This document shows positions 1 through 9,610 of a stretch of 63,785 nucleotides of DNA, in pieces (the first letter of the stretch is position 1; every line of letters begins with the position of its first letter). A program made the translations under genes and the position numbers. The DNA comes from Enterococcus sp. BWB1-3 (GTDB taxonomy: Bacteria > Bacillota > Bacilli > Lactobacillales > Enterococcaceae): NCBI RefSeq assembly GCF_016745275.1, contig NZ_JADOEP010000023.1:1-63785 (forward strand). Direction: 5' to 3'. The notes beneath the pieces were generated by a model. That model ran no database searches and was not told the origin of the DNA. It saw only the letters and a list, made by a program, of their open reading frames with translations.

Positions 1-267
1 AATGTGTATAAGTCATAGTGAAAAGTCTCCTTATTGATTGGTGTTGGAACCTCAATAATACACGATTTTTCACTAGGATGTTTTTTTATTTTTTAGGTGG
101 CTAACTTGATTATAAAATTTGCGAAAATAATTAAATTTTCAGATACTATTTTTGACAGGATGGAAGACTGTTCAAAAAAGTTTAAAGATTCAGTCAATTT
201 TTTATTGCATTTTTTTCTATACTGGCGTAACTTAGACAGTATAAATTTTAAAAATGAGGGATTCAGT

Positions 268-1485
268 ATGAGAAATTTTGAAAAGTCAAAAAAACTTGAA
301 AATGTAAGTTATGATGTTCGTGGTCCTGTTTTAGAAGAAGCAGACAGAATGCAGGAGGAAGGCATCAATATCTTGAAATTAAATACTGGGAATCCCGCCC
401 CATTTGGGTTTGATGCCCCAAATGAAGTGGTTCGAGATATGATTATGAATGTACGCAACTCTGAAGGATATTCTGATTCGAAGGGAATTTTTTCAGCGAG
501 AAAAGCCATTGAACAATATTGTCAGTTAAAGAAATTTCCTAATGTGACGATTAATGATATTTATACCGGGAATGGAGTCAGCGAGCTGATTACCATGTGT
601 ATGCAGGGCTTACTTGATAACGGAGATGAAGTATTGGTGCCAATGCCGGATTATCCTTTATGGACAGCATCTGTTTCCCTGGCAGGAGGAAACCCCGTTC
701 ATTACATTTGTGATGAGCAAGCAGAATGGTATCCTGATATTGATGATATCAAGTCAAAGATTACATCCAACACAAAAGCGATTGTAATTATTAATCCTAA
801 CAATCCGACAGGTGCTTTATATCCCAAAGAATTGTTATTGGAAATCGTGGAGATCGCCAGACAGAACGATTTGATTATTTATTCAGATGAAATTTATGAT
901 CGTCTGGTAATGGACGGTTTAACTCATGTTCCGATTGCAACATTGGCGCCTGATTTATTTGTTGTGACGTTAAATGGATTGTCAAAATCTCACCGTGTGG
1001 CTGGCTTTAGATGTGGCTGGATGGTTCTAAGCGGAGATAAAACAAGAGTGCAAGGATATATTGAAGGATTAAATATGCTTTCTTCTATGCGATTGTGCTC
1101 TAATGTACTGTCTCAGCAAATTATCCAAACAGCATTGGGCGGTTATCAGAGTGTAGATGAGCTTCTGCTTCCAGGCGGACGAATTTACGAACAGCGTGAA
1201 TTTATTTATAATGCAATCAAGGATATTCCCGGGTTATCAGTTGTTAAGCCGAAAGCAGCCTTCTATATTTTCCCTAAAATAGATGTTGCCAAGTTTAATA
1301 TTTATGATGATGAAAAATTTGTTCTGGACTTTCTTCATGAACATCATATTTTATTGGTTCATGGCGGTGGGTTTAACTGGAATCAGCCGGATCATTTTCG
1401 AATTGTTTATCTCCCTAAAATGGAGGATCTGAAATATACAACCGAAAAGATGACAGAGTTTTTGAGTACGTATAGACAAAAATAG
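268..1485 (+). CDS. AlaT-type PLP-dependent aminotransferase
   Basis: This encodes a 405-residue fold-type I aminotransferase, the same length as E. coli AlaT, which moves amino groups between alanine or related amino acids and 2-oxoacids in the cytosol. The PLP-binding lysine lies in NGLSKSHRVAGFRCGW at about residue 240, and INPNNPTGALY and YSDEIYDRL are the usual cofactor-contact segments. The reading frame is open further upstream, but the ATG at 268 follows a GAGGG box and gives the family length, so the upstream 57 codons are not used. A hairpin terminator follows directly, so the gene is probably monocistronic. Family membership is secure; alanine as the preferred substrate is inferred. 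Confidence 0.9.
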   Translation: MRNFEKSKKLENVSYDVRGPVLEEADRMQEEGINILKLNTGNPAPFGFDAPNEVVRDMIMNVRNSEGYSDSKGIFSARKAIEQYCQLKKFPNVTINDIYTGNGVSELITMCMQGLLDNGDEVLVPMPDYPLWTASVSLAGGNPVHYICDEQAEWYPDIDDIKSKITSNTKAIVIINPNNPTGALYPKELLLEIVEIARQNDLIIYSDEIYDRLVMDGLTHVPIATLAPDLFVVTLNGLSKSHRVAGFRCGWMVLSGDKTRVQGYIEGLNMLSSMRLCSNVLSQQIIQTALGGYQSVDELLLPGGRIYEQREFIYNAIKDIPGLSVVKPKAAFYIFPKIDVAKFNIYDDEKFVLDFLHEHHILLVHGGGFNWNQPDHFRIVYLPKMEDLKYTTEKMTEFLSTYRQK

Positions 1486-1490
1486 CAGTC

Positions 1491-1526
1491 AAAGACTGGG
1501 GCCTCCTAAAGGTTTCCAGTTTTTTC
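1491..1526 (+). terminator. Rho-independent terminator of the aminotransferase gene
   Basis: AAAGACTGG pairs with CCAGTTTTTT around an inner GCCT/AAGG stem and is followed by a T-rich tail, six bases after the stop codon. Confidence 0.75.
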
Positions 1527-1704
1527 ATTTTATTAAGAATTGAAGATAAACTGTTCGAGTATACAGAGTGATTACTGCATAGAGAACAATAGAATATTTA
1601 TTTGAATGTTACAGGAACTATCTGTTTGAAAATTATTTATTTTATTGCTTAGTCATAATGTTTCGCACAGATTGAATGTGGTAATGGAAATCGTATAAAA
1701 TAAA

Positions 1705-1731
1705 GACCGCTTAAAAAGTATTTAAGCAGTC
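1705..1731 (-). terminator. Terminator of the DUF2187-like gene
   Basis: GCTTAAA and TTTAAGC form a hairpin with flanking GAC/GTC pairs. Read on the minus strand it is followed by a T-rich run, which suits the leftward gene ending at 1778. Confidence 0.6.
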
Positions 1732-1777
1732 GTCATTTCTTCTCTTTTTGCAATTTTAGCTTACTTAGTAGTCATTT

Positions 1778-1963
1778 TTAGTCAATCATTGTACATTCTT
1801 TTTTGCTGATGACCATTCGATTTGTATATTTTTCTTTCATATCAGAGCTGGGATCATTAACCACAACTAAATATGAATTCTCATACTCTTTTTCTACATA
1901 GCCAACATGATTGTCTTTTTCCCAAGTAAAGCTGACTTTTTGTTCTTGTGCGATAAATAACAC
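1778..1963 (-). CDS. Small DUF2187-like protein
   Basis: This 61-residue acidic protein resembles the DUF2187 family of small Firmicute proteins (YkvS-like): FTWEKDNHVGYVEKEYENSY reads as a small beta-barrel with a hydrophobic GYVEK strand, followed by NRMVISKKECTMID. No function is known. The only conventional start, GTG at 1963, overlaps an AAGGAG box, so initiation may really occur a few codons later, for example at an ATC eight bases from that box. A TAA just upstream rules out a longer protein. It is divergent from the regulator at 2137. Confidence 0.6.
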   Translation of the reverse strand: MLFIAQEQKVSFTWEKDNHVGYVEKEYENSYLVVVNDPSSDMKEKYTNRMVISKKECTMID

Positions 1964-2057
1964 TCCTTAGTCTTAAAAAATAAAGTGATGTTGACAGTTG
2001 GTGAAGTGAATGAAGTTTCTTGCAGTTTATTATGCAATAAAGTACAATAAATTCAAA

Positions 2058-2071
2058 ATGCGAATTCGCAT
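2058..2071. promoter_or_regulatory. Perfect 14-bp palindrome in the regulator promoter region
   Basis: ATGCGAATTCGCAT is perfectly self-complementary and sits 65 bp upstream of the Rgg-type regulator gene in AT-rich DNA between divergent genes. Autoregulation by the neighbouring HTH protein is inferred from position only. Confidence 0.4.
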
Positions 2072-2136
2072 ATTTTTAATTAATTAAATGTTTTTGATAA
2101 TCATTTTTTATAAAATGTTTTATTAGGAGTGAGAGT

Positions 2137-2964
2137 ATGAATTCTTTTGGAAGTGTTATCAAAGAGATACGGAAAAAAAGAAAGCTGACTCAAAAGATGC
2201 TGTCGGAAGATATTTGTTCGCAAAGCGTTTTAAGTCGGATTGAAAATAATGAAGAGCTTCCGAATGTGGTCGTGATGCAGCAAATCTGTCAGCGACTCGG
2301 TGTGACGATGGATCAAATCATGCAGTTTCAATCGAAAGAAGTTCAGGTAGTGACACAGATGTTTGAAAAATTTGGCAACTATTTCCGCCACAAGGAATAT
2401 GATAAGCTGATTCAATCCATAAAAGAAACTGGTTTGGAAGAACGTATTTATCTGGATACGGACTGGCAGCGCTACTATTATTATTTGGGAAGTTGTGAAT
2501 TTTATTTATACCATAATTATGAACGGGCTGTTTTTTCCTTAAGAAAAGGGCTGTCGTATACCTATCAGACAAATAAGAGTAATCTTTCCGATCTTGAAAT
2601 TCAGTTAATCAGCTGTTTGGGCAGTGTCTATGGCTTGATGGGGAAAAATGATGCAGCTGAGAAATATTTGAAGCTAAGTATTTATTATTTTCATGAATTG
2701 CCAAATGAAAGAATCAATGCGGAACTTACAAAGATCTTTTTTAACTATGCCTCATTTCTTCTTCAGGAAAACAGACCGAATGAAGCGCAGGTTCTTATTG
2801 ATCAGGGTATTGTTTGGGCACGAAAAAAGAACAGCTATTACTACTTAGAAGAATTATTTGACCTGAAAAGCAAATTGTTGACAATGACCGGTAATGATAA
2901 GGATGCAGAAGTCTACAGCAAATTAACTGAACAGATAGGCCAAATAGCAACGATGAAATTATAG
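2137..2964 (+). CDS. Rgg/RRNPP-type transcriptional regulator
   Basis: This 275-residue protein has an N-terminal Xre-type helix-turn-helix at about residues 7-60 (VIKEIRKKRKLTQKMLSED, then SQSVLSRIENNEELPN) followed by an all-helical TPR-like region rich in tyrosine. That is the layout of the Rgg/PlcR/MutR (RRNPP) regulators, whose C-terminal domain often binds a short peptide pheromone. An AGGAG box precedes the ATG. A hairpin at about 2963-2985 may separate it from nagA. No pheromone gene is evident next to it, so a peptide ligand is only a family expectation. Confidence 0.85.
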   Translation: MNSFGSVIKEIRKKRKLTQKMLSEDICSQSVLSRIENNEELPNVVVMQQICQRLGVTMDQIMQFQSKEVQVVTQMFEKFGNYFRHKEYDKLIQSIKETGLEERIYLDTDWQRYYYYLGSCEFYLYHNYERAVFSLRKGLSYTYQTNKSNLSDLEIQLISCLGSVYGLMGKNDAAEKYLKLSIYYFHELPNERINAELTKIFFNYASFLLQENRPNEAQVLIDQGIVWARKKNSYYYLEELFDLKSKLLTMTGNDKDAEVYSKLTEQIGQIATMKL

Positions 2965-3048
2965 AAGGAATGGTCTACACCATTCTTGACTTATAGGCTG
3001 AGAAAGAGTAACTTAAACAGTGAGATAATTAAAGAAAGAAGGATGGTT

Positions 3049-4203
3049 ATGAAAACATTTGTCTTCGCAGAAAAGTTCTTTTTGAAAAGTGATGTAAAAG
3101 GGCCGGGTTATCTGGAAATAACCGATGGAATATTTGGAGATTTTTACAAAGAACTGCCTGATGGTGAAGTTCAGGTTATTAAAGAAGAAGGAAAGTGGAT
3201 TGCCCCGGGACTGGTAGACACGCATATTCATGGATTTATGAATCATGATGTAATGGATAATGATGCAGAAGGGATAAAAGTTATGTCGGAAGGACTTCTT
3301 TCCTGTGGAGTGACTTCTTTTCTGCCGACAACATTGACGTCCAGCAAAGAAAGATTGAAGGCTGTTGCTGAAACAATCGGAAAGGTTTATCAGGAAGTTC
3401 CTGGAGCTAAGATTCAGGGAATTTACTTTGAAGGACCATTTTTTACTGAGGAACATAAAGGGGCGCAAAATCCTAGTTATTTTGGAGATCCTGATTTGGC
3501 TGCTTTCCATGACTGGCAGGAAGCTTCCGGCGGTTTGATCAAGAAAATTGCATTGGCCCCTGAACGTAAAGGTGTTAAAGAATTTGTCAAAACGGTGACT
3601 GACGAAGGCGTAGTTGTTTCCTTGGGACACAGCGATGCAACACTGGAGCAGGCTGCTGAAGCAGTAGAAGCCGGAGCAAGTGTATTTGTTCATGCTTACA
3701 ACGGAATGAGAGCATTGAATCATCGTGAACCCGGGATGGTGGGTGCGCTGATGTCATTAAAGCATGTTTTTTCAGAGTTAATCTGTGATGGTCATCATGT
3801 TCATCCCAATGCGGCGGATATACTGATGGAAAAAGCCGGACATGACCATGTTGCGTTAATTACAGATTGTATGATGGCCGGCGGTATGCCCGATGGTGAT
3901 TATAATCTGGGCGAATTTCCGGTAGTTGTCAAAGATGGAACAGCTCGTCTTGAATCCGGTAATCTTGCAGGGAGTATTCTTAAGTTAAAAGAAGCAATCA
4001 AAAATGTAGTGGATTGGGAAATTGCGACCCCTGAACAGGCAATTATGATGGCAAGTCTGGTACCGGCAGTCAGCTGTAAAATTGAAGATAAATGCGGAAT
4101 GATCGCAAGCGGTAGGGATGCAGATTTTATTGTTCTAAACCCGTCAATGGAGCTGGAAGCAACCTATCTTGATGGAGTAGAACGATACCGTACAGAAAAA
4201 TAA
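3049..4203 (+). CDS. nagA: N-acetylglucosamine-6-phosphate deacetylase
   Basis: NagA removes acetate from GlcNAc-6-phosphate to give glucosamine-6-phosphate, linking amino-sugar use and cell-wall recycling to glycolysis. The 384-residue length fits the family. The amidohydrolase metal site is visible as VDTHIHGF near residue 60; YFEGPF, LGHSDA and VHAYNGM are conserved active-site segments, and ITDCMMAGG carries the catalytic aspartate. The ATG at 3049 follows AAGGA by five bases and is preferred to the ATG at 3043 and to the longer open frame. A candidate -35 TTGACT (2986) with a weak -10 TAACTT (3009) lies upstream. No nagB is adjacent. Confidence 0.93.
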   Translation: MKTFVFAEKFFLKSDVKGPGYLEITDGIFGDFYKELPDGEVQVIKEEGKWIAPGLVDTHIHGFMNHDVMDNDAEGIKVMSEGLLSCGVTSFLPTTLTSSKERLKAVAETIGKVYQEVPGAKIQGIYFEGPFFTEEHKGAQNPSYFGDPDLAAFHDWQEASGGLIKKIALAPERKGVKEFVKTVTDEGVVVSLGHSDATLEQAAEAVEAGASVFVHAYNGMRALNHREPGMVGALMSLKHVFSELICDGHHVHPNAADILMEKAGHDHVALITDCMMAGGMPDGDYNLGEFPVVVKDGTARLESGNLAGSILKLKEAIKNVVDWEIATPEQAIMMASLVPAVSCKIEDKCGMIASGRDADFIVLNPSMELEATYLDGVERYRTEK

Positions 4204-4210
4204 AACATAA

Positions 4211-4247
4211 AAAACTCTCGGGCTTATATCAAGCCCAAGAGTTTTTA
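4211..4247. terminator. Bidirectional terminator between nagA and the nuclease partner gene
   Basis: AAAACTCT-GGGCTT pairs with AAGCCC-AGAGTTTTT around ATATC. A-rich and T-rich flanks on both sides suit the two convergent genes. Confidence 0.85.
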
Positions 4248-4251
4248 TTGT

Positions 4252-4641
4252 TCATACAGGTGGTAATGTAGGCGATTCGATAGTTCCATCCTCATAGGCA
4301 ATAAAGAAATCACTTAAAAAATAAGGATAAATCTCAATGTCGGTCTTATAAAGTGATTGAGGAATAACAAAGGTCTCCTCCTTGTTCCCACCGATGAAAT
4401 CTCCATCAATTGTTTGACATACAACGAGAAAGTCAGCTTCTTTCCAGTCATTCACTTCTTCCATGGACAGTGTCTCTTCAGAGCTCAGAAAATTTATGCT
4501 GGTTTCAAAGATTTCTTCAATATTCATTTGAAAGACGAAAAAAGGATCATCGTCGGACTGTTCCTGTTCAGCTGAGGCCAAAGCTAAGAAGCTGTGAGGG
4601 TCTTTTTCAGTAAGTTCTTCTTTCAGTTTGTGAAAATCCAT
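4252..4641 (-). CDS. Acidic protein translationally coupled to the nuclease gene
   Basis: This 129-residue strongly acidic protein has no signal peptide and is not confidently assigned to a family. The segment NDWKEADFLVVCQTIDGDFI followed by a YPYFLSDFFIAYEDG stretch is loosely reminiscent of SMI1/KNR4 (SUKH) immunity proteins. The nuclease stop codon at 4651 is followed at once by GTG, but the ATG at 4641 has AGGTG six bases upstream and is the better start. Tight coupling to a DNase-type gene and the acidic nature suggest an inhibitor or immunity role, which is an inference. Confidence 0.7.
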   Translation of the reverse strand: MDFHKLKEELTEKDPHSFLALASAEQEQSDDDPFFVFQMNIEEIFETSINFLSSEETLSMEEVNDWKEADFLVVCQTIDGDFIGGNKEETFVIPQSLYKTDIEIYPYFLSDFFIAYEDGTIESPTLPPV

Positions 4642-4650
4642 TTTATTCAC

Positions 4651-5325
4651 CTACTTTTCGTTTTTAATACGCACTAGAAAATTAACAGTTGTATTTCTGG
4701 ATAGACCTTTTGCTTCCAATTCAATTTCTTTACATAACAAGTCAGAACCTTCGTAAATGGGGGTAACTCGGTAACGGATTGTTTCCCCGTCATCCATAGC
4801 TTTTCGCACCTGATTCTCATATTTTGTCATGTAGGGAGTATTTACAGGTGTTTGATAAAGGGTTGTCAGATTTCTTGCATCATCTCCGGTGCCGCCCATT
4901 TGTCTGCCGATAAGATGCCCGCGAGAATGATTATAGGGTTCTTTTCCGGAAATAAAGCCGGGAGGACGAATCTCCTGCTTTGCAGAAGTACCAGTATTGA
5001 CCATTTCTGGTTTAAGTAAGGCCTCAGCTCCTGTTGCTCTGCCCAGAGAATCCAGCTCGTGATAGGTGATCCATCCCTTTTTACTGTCTTTTAGTTCACT
5101 GTCAGTGAATGTTGCAGTTCCCAGTTCTTCCGGTCCCGGGTTTGTTGACTCCCCATTTGAAGGAGGGCTAGGAATGCTTTGTTCTACAGGTGCAGGCTCC
5201 ATTCCAAAAAGCTCCTGAATCTGATCGGGTACCTGTATACCTAAAACACTTAATACTAAAATAATCAGCACGCCTGCCAATAGCAGCATGGGGTGATGTT
5301 TAAGAGAATCATTTTTCTTTGCCAT
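4651..5325 (-). CDS. Membrane-anchored EndA/NucA-type DNA/RNA non-specific endonuclease
   Basis: The 224-residue protein starts with a short basic stretch and one transmembrane segment (about residues 12-30), followed by a low-complexity linker rich in P, E and S and a nuclease domain. SRGHLIGRQMGG is the DRGH-type catalytic motif of the beta-beta-alpha-Me EndA/NucA family (here SRGH, with the histidine kept), and ARNLTTLYQTPVNT with YENQVRKAMDDG match the Mg-binding asparagine region of streptococcal EndA. Members degrade DNA at the cell surface during transformation or nutrient use. AAGGAG precedes the ATG, and a small acidic gene is coupled downstream. Confidence 0.85.
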   Translation of the reverse strand: MAKKNDSLKHHPMLLLAGVLIILVLSVLGIQVPDQIQELFGMEPAPVEQSIPSPPSNGESTNPGPEELGTATFTDSELKDSKKGWITYHELDSLGRATGAEALLKPEMVNTGTSAKQEIRPPGFISGKEPYNHSRGHLIGRQMGGTGDDARNLTTLYQTPVNTPYMTKYENQVRKAMDDGETIRYRVTPIYEGSDLLCKEIELEAKGLSRNTTVNFLVRIKNEK

Positions 5326-5466
5326 ACGTTTACTCCTTCATTTTACACTCATTCAAATATTATACGAAAAAAACGGACAAAGGAAAAGGCATTTAAAGAT
5401 TTTCTAATGGAAGAATATCGGGGCAATTAACTGCTAACTGTGATAAAATTTTTAATGAGAGGATAG

Positions 5467-6174
5467 ATGCAGATGAGTTATATTGATGTAATAAATGAAT
5501 ACAAAAGATATCACATGGGAAATACAGTGATCACGGCCAATGACGGGATTACCTTTTCTGTAGAAAAGGGTGAAGTAGCAGTTATTTTGGGTCCCAGTGG
5601 AGCCGGGAAATCGACAGTTTTAAATATTTTAGGCGGTATGGATTCTTGTGATGAAGGACAAATTATTATAGATACGACAGATATCGCCAAATTCAACAGC
5701 AAGGAACTGACCACCTATCGCAGAAATGATGTCGGTTTTGTTTTTCAATTCTATAATCTGGTTCCCAATTTAACAGCAAAAGAAAATGTGGAGCTGGCTT
5801 CACAAATTGTTTCAGATGCATTGGAGCCTGTCGAAGTATTAAAATCTGTTGGTTTGGGTGACCGTTTGGATAATTTTCCGGCACAGCTTTCTGGAGGAGA
5901 GCAGCAGCGTGTAACAATTGCCAGAGCGATTGCAAAAAAACCAAAGCTTTTACTTTGTGATGAACCAACTGGGGCATTGGACTACGAAACCGGGAAACAA
6001 ATTTTGAGCATTCTTCAGGATACAGCCAGAAACACTGGTACAACAGTAATTATTATCACGCATAACTCGGCTTTGGCTCCGATGGCTGATCGGGTTATTC
6101 GAATCAATGATGCAAAAGTGCGGAGTATGACTACAAATGAGCATCCTGTTCCGGTTGCCGATATAGAATGGTAG
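5467..6174 (+). CDS. ABC transporter ATP-binding protein, MacB/LolD type
   Basis: A complete 235-residue ATPase shows Walker [10 protein letters not shown] (near residue 42), Q-loop [14 protein letters not shown], signature LSGGEQQR, Walker [13 protein letters not shown] and the switch histidine in IIITHN. It belongs to the subfamily that pairs with FtsX/MacB permeases and powers mechanotransmission rather than classical transport. The permease gene starts ten bases after its stop codon, so the two form one exporter. An ATG at 5473 is an alternative start with similar spacing from the GAGAGG box. The substrate is unknown; peptides, lipids or drugs are handled by relatives. Confidence 0.92.
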   Translation: MQMSYIDVINEYKRYHMGNTVITANDGITFSVEKGEVAVILGPSGAGKSTVLNILGGMDSCDEGQIIIDTTDIAKFNSKELTTYRRNDVGFVFQFYNLVPNLTAKENVELASQIVSDALEPVEVLKSVGLGDRLDNFPAQLSGGEQQRVTIARAIAKKPKLLLCDEPTGALDYETGKQILSILQDTARNTGTTVIIITHNSALAPMADRVIRINDAKVRSMTTNEHPVPVADIEW

Positions 6175-6184
6175 GTTGTATGGA

Positions 6185-9100
6185 ATGAAAAAAACGGCAC
6201 TGTTAAAAACAAGTTTACGTGAAATCAGACAAACAAAGACACGTTTCCTGTCAATTACGGGGATTATCTTTTTAGGAGTAATGCTCTTTGTCGGCTTGAA
6301 GGCGACAGGTCCTGACATGATTGATACGGCTGACCGCTATTTTTCCAAACAAAAACTTGCAGATGGCCGAATCGTTTCTACGTTGGGACTAACAGAAAAA
6401 GATCTTGAAGCAGTAAAAAAATCTGAGGATGTTTCTGAGGTTTTACCTCGATATACAGCAGATGTGATGATTTCAAGTGAGAATGTTGCGATAAAATTTA
6501 TTGGGAAAGATTTGTCTGCAAAGGATCAGTTGGTAGATTATGTAGTTACTGATGGCAGAATGCCTGAAAAAAGCGGAGAAATTGCATTAGACAGTTTGGC
6601 TGCTTTAACGAATAGTTACAAATTAAATGATACAATAGAGCTTTCGGACTCAGATGATCCGGACAATCAATTGAAGGTCCATGAGTTTAAAATTGTTGGC
6701 TTTGTTCAGTCACCTGAATATATCGAGGATATATCAAGAGGAAATACTACGGTTGGCAAAGGTACATTGGATTACTTTGCAGTCGTATCAGAAAATGATC
6801 TGGATCTTTCGGCATATACTGAAATTCTGTTTTCTTTTAAAGGTTTAGAGGGTAAAGGAACATACAGTTCTTCGTATGAAGCAGCGAGAGACAACGGAAT
6901 TGCTGAACTGGAAAAGCAAACTGCCGCACGCCCAGAAGGAAGGGTGGAAGAAATTTGTTCAGAAGCTGCAGAGGAGCTGGCAGCTGCAGAGAAGCAGATT
7001 CTTGATGGTGAAAATACTTTAAAAGAAGCAGAACAAAAATTGAAGGAAAGCAAGACCGACTTGGATGAAGGATGGTCTGCTTTGGAAGAAGCTAAGGCAG
7101 CTTTTACTTCGCAGATATCAGCAGGTGAAAATGAACTGGCAGAAAATCAGGCAACGATCGATGCTTCTGAAGCAGAGCTGGTTAGTCAAAGAGCTCTGTT
7201 GGAACAAAAGAAGGCAGAGCTGGAGGCCGCAGCCGGGCAAGTAATAGAGGGGCAGAATGCTTTAAATCAACTTCAGTCAAGTCGGGCTGAACTGGTATCA
7301 AACTGGAACCTTCTGCAGCAGAAATTTGAAGACTACCAGGGTCTGACGGCCTCTATTACTGCTTTGCAGATGATTGAAGACGACTATTTTGCGAGCGCAG
7401 TTGCACAGCAGTCAGCTGAATGGATTGGGATTTTACAGCAGAACCAGGCATCAGCAGAGATTATGGCAGCAGTTCAACAATTGATCAATCAGCCTGTAAA
7501 AGAAAATCTTGCTGTTTATGTAAATACAGTTAATCCAGTATTGCTTGAAATTCAAAACCAGCAGAATCAGCTAAATGAAGGAATTCAAACAATCGATGCT
7601 CAAGCTACCCAAATTCAACAACAGATTGCTGAGTATAATGCTGGTCAACAGCAGATTATTTCTGCCGAAAGTCAATTACAGCAGGGGGCGGCTCAACTGG
7701 CAGACAGCAAGTCACAGCTGGCTGCAGGTTGGGCACAGCTGGAGCAATCTCGTGCAGAAGGACAGGCACAGCTGAATGCTTCCAGACAACAGCTTACTGA
7801 AGCTGAAGCTGCCTATAATGAAGGACAGGCAGAATTTGAAAAACAGAAGAAAGAAAAAGAACCTGAACTGGCAGCTGCCAAAAAGGAACTGAATGAAAAG
7901 AAGCAGGAACTGGCGGATTTAAAAGAACCGACCTATTATTATTTCACCAGAGACGACAATCCCGGGTACAAAGAATATAAAGAAAATGCTAATCGAATTT
8001 CTTCGCTGGCCGTTGTTTTCCCGATCTTTTTCTTTTTGATTGCAGCTCTTGTAAGCCTGACAACTATGACAAGAATGGTGGAAGAGAAGCGAACAGAAAT
8101 TGGAAGCTTGAAAGCAATCGGTTATAAAAATTCAGAGATTGCGTTTAAATTTCTTCTCTATGGTATTACTGCAAGTCTTTGCGGCACAGTTCTTGGTTTA
8201 GCCGTCGGTTACTATCTGTTCCCGGTAATTATTTTTAATGCCTATGGTCAGTTATACAATATTCCGAACTTTATTACACCATGGTACCTTGACTATAGTC
8301 TGATTGCTGTAGTGGTTGCTGTTTTATGTACAGTGGGGGCTTCACTGGTTGTGCTTCGGATTGATTTATTTAGTACACCAGCTGTTTTGCTTCGCCCTAA
8401 ATCGCCGAAAGCCGGAAAAAGAATATTATTGGAACGTCTGACACCGGTCTGGAAACGGATGAGTTTCATTGGAAAAGTCACGGCTAGAAATTTATTTCGC
8501 TATAAGCAGAGAATGCTGATGACGGTTTTAGGGATTGCCGGCTGTATGTCGCTGATTATCACTGGATTTGGACTGAGAGATTCCATTTCAGAGATTGTAG
8601 TGATCCAGTTTAATAAAATCTGGCATTATCAGGCAGTGGTTACGGCTTCTGATAATGAAACGGATGATGAATATAAGGAATATCAGGCGGAGCTGGATCG
8701 GATAGATGGGCTGAAAAGCGTCATGTCTCTCCATGCGGAAATATTTGAAACGACAGATGAAGCAAAAGCGGTGCAGAATGTTTCAGTTTATGTTCCGGAA
8801 AAGCCGGATGAAATCTCTTCATTTATTACGTTTATCAATCGCCGGACTAGTGAAGAATACAAATTGGCAGACGATGGTGTAATTATTAATGAGAAGTTGT
8901 CTAAGTTGTTCGGGTATAAAGTAAATGATGAACTTGTTTTAAAAGATTCTGATAATCAGGAATATACTTTTAAAATTAAAGGAATTGCAGAGAATTATAC
9001 AGGACACTTTGTTTATATGACACCGGATTATTATAAGAAAGTTATTGGGGAAGCCCCGGTTTACAGAACAGATTTTCTTCTGTTTGATAAGAAACCGACA

Positions 9101-9610
9101 ACGAAGGTTGAAACAGATACAGCTGAAATACTGATGGAAAATCCGGGTATTCTCAATATCTCATTTCTTTCCAGCTCCAGTGATAGTTTGAGTGACACGA
9201 TCAGCAGTCTTAACGTAGTTGTCTGGGTTCTGATTGTGGTATCAGGCTTGCTGGCATTTATCGTTTTATACAATCTGACGAATATCAATGTATCTGAGCG
9301 AATTAGGGAATTGTCAACAATCAAAGTACTCGGCTTCTACGACAATGAAGTGACGATGTATGTTTACCGTGAGAATATTATTCTAACGATCATTGGGATT
9401 TTATTTGGTACGGCTCTGGGCAAGATTGTTCATAGATATGTGTTGGAGACAGTGGAAGTGGATATGCTGATGTTTTCTCCAACCATACATTGGATTAGCT
9501 ATGTGTATTCTGCATTAATTACCTTATTCTTTACTTTTTTTGTAATGATTCTAATGCATAGAAAGTTGGAAAAGGTCGATATGATTGATGCGCTGAAATT
9601 AAATGAATAG
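6185..9610 (+). CDS. FtsX/MacB-type ABC permease with long extracytoplasmic coiled coil
   Basis: This 1141-residue permease has an N-terminal transmembrane helix (about 18-40), an extracytoplasmic region with a long Glu/Gln/Ala-rich coiled coil (about 245-585), a first FtsX domain of three helices beginning near residue 605 (RISSLAVVFPIFFFLIAALV), a second membrane anchor near 780, a second periplasmic-core-like domain, and a final three-helix FtsX domain (about 1010-1135). This is the layout of Firmicute putative ABC transport system permeases of the YtrF/SalY class with an inserted coiled coil. The ATG at 6185 is preferred over the TTG at 6176, which has no ribosome binding site. Confidence 0.9.
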   Translation: MKKTALLKTSLREIRQTKTRFLSITGIIFLGVMLFVGLKATGPDMIDTADRYFSKQKLADGRIVSTLGLTEKDLEAVKKSEDVSEVLPRYTADVMISSENVAIKFIGKDLSAKDQLVDYVVTDGRMPEKSGEIALDSLAALTNSYKLNDTIELSDSDDPDNQLKVHEFKIVGFVQSPEYIEDISRGNTTVGKGTLDYFAVVSENDLDLSAYTEILFSFKGLEGKGTYSSSYEAARDNGIAELEKQTAARPEGRVEEICSEAAEELAAAEKQILDGENTLKEAEQKLKESKTDLDEGWSALEEAKAAFTSQISAGENELAENQATIDASEAELVSQRALLEQKKAELEAAAGQVIEGQNALNQLQSSRAELVSNWNLLQQKFEDYQGLTASITALQMIEDDYFASAVAQQSAEWIGILQQNQASAEIMAAVQQLINQPVKENLAVYVNTVNPVLLEIQNQQNQLNEGIQTIDAQATQIQQQIAEYNAGQQQIISAESQLQQGAAQLADSKSQLAAGWAQLEQSRAEGQAQLNASRQQLTEAEAAYNEGQAEFEKQKKEKEPELAAAKKELNEKKQELADLKEPTYYYFTRDDNPGYKEYKENANRISSLAVVFPIFFFLIAALVSLTTMTRMVEEKRTEIGSLKAIGYKNSEIAFKFLLYGITASLCGTVLGLAVGYYLFPVIIFNAYGQLYNIPNFITPWYLDYSLIAVVVAVLCTVGASLVVLRIDLFSTPAVLLRPKSPKAGKRILLERLTPVWKRMSFIGKVTARNLFRYKQRMLMTVLGIAGCMSLIITGFGLRDSISEIVVIQFNKIWHYQAVVTASDNETDDEYKEYQAELDRIDGLKSVMSLHAEIFETTDEAKAVQNVSVYVPEKPDEISSFITFINRRTSEEYKLADDGVIINEKLSKLFGYKVNDELVLKDSDNQEYTFKIKGIAENYTGHFVYMTPDYYKKVIGEAPVYRTDFLLFDKKPTTKVETDTAEILMENPGILNISFLSSSSDSLSDTISSLNVVVWVLIVVSGLLAFIVLYNLTNINVSERIRELSTIKVLGFYDNEVTMYVYRENIILTIIGILFGTALGKIVHRYVLETVEVDMLMFSPTIHWISYVYSALITLFFTFFVMILMHRKLEKVDMIDALKLNE

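Noticed and set aside
1-96. AGTGAAAA/TTTTCACT inverted repeat at the left edge as a riboswitch or T-box
   Set aside because: The arms are short with a ~45-base loop; no T-box or known riboswitch core is present, and the upstream sequence is missing.
3013-3723. 236-codon minus-strand ORF over nagA
   Set aside because: It is antisense to a well-supported nagA and has a low-complexity, Cys/Phe/Ser-rich translation.
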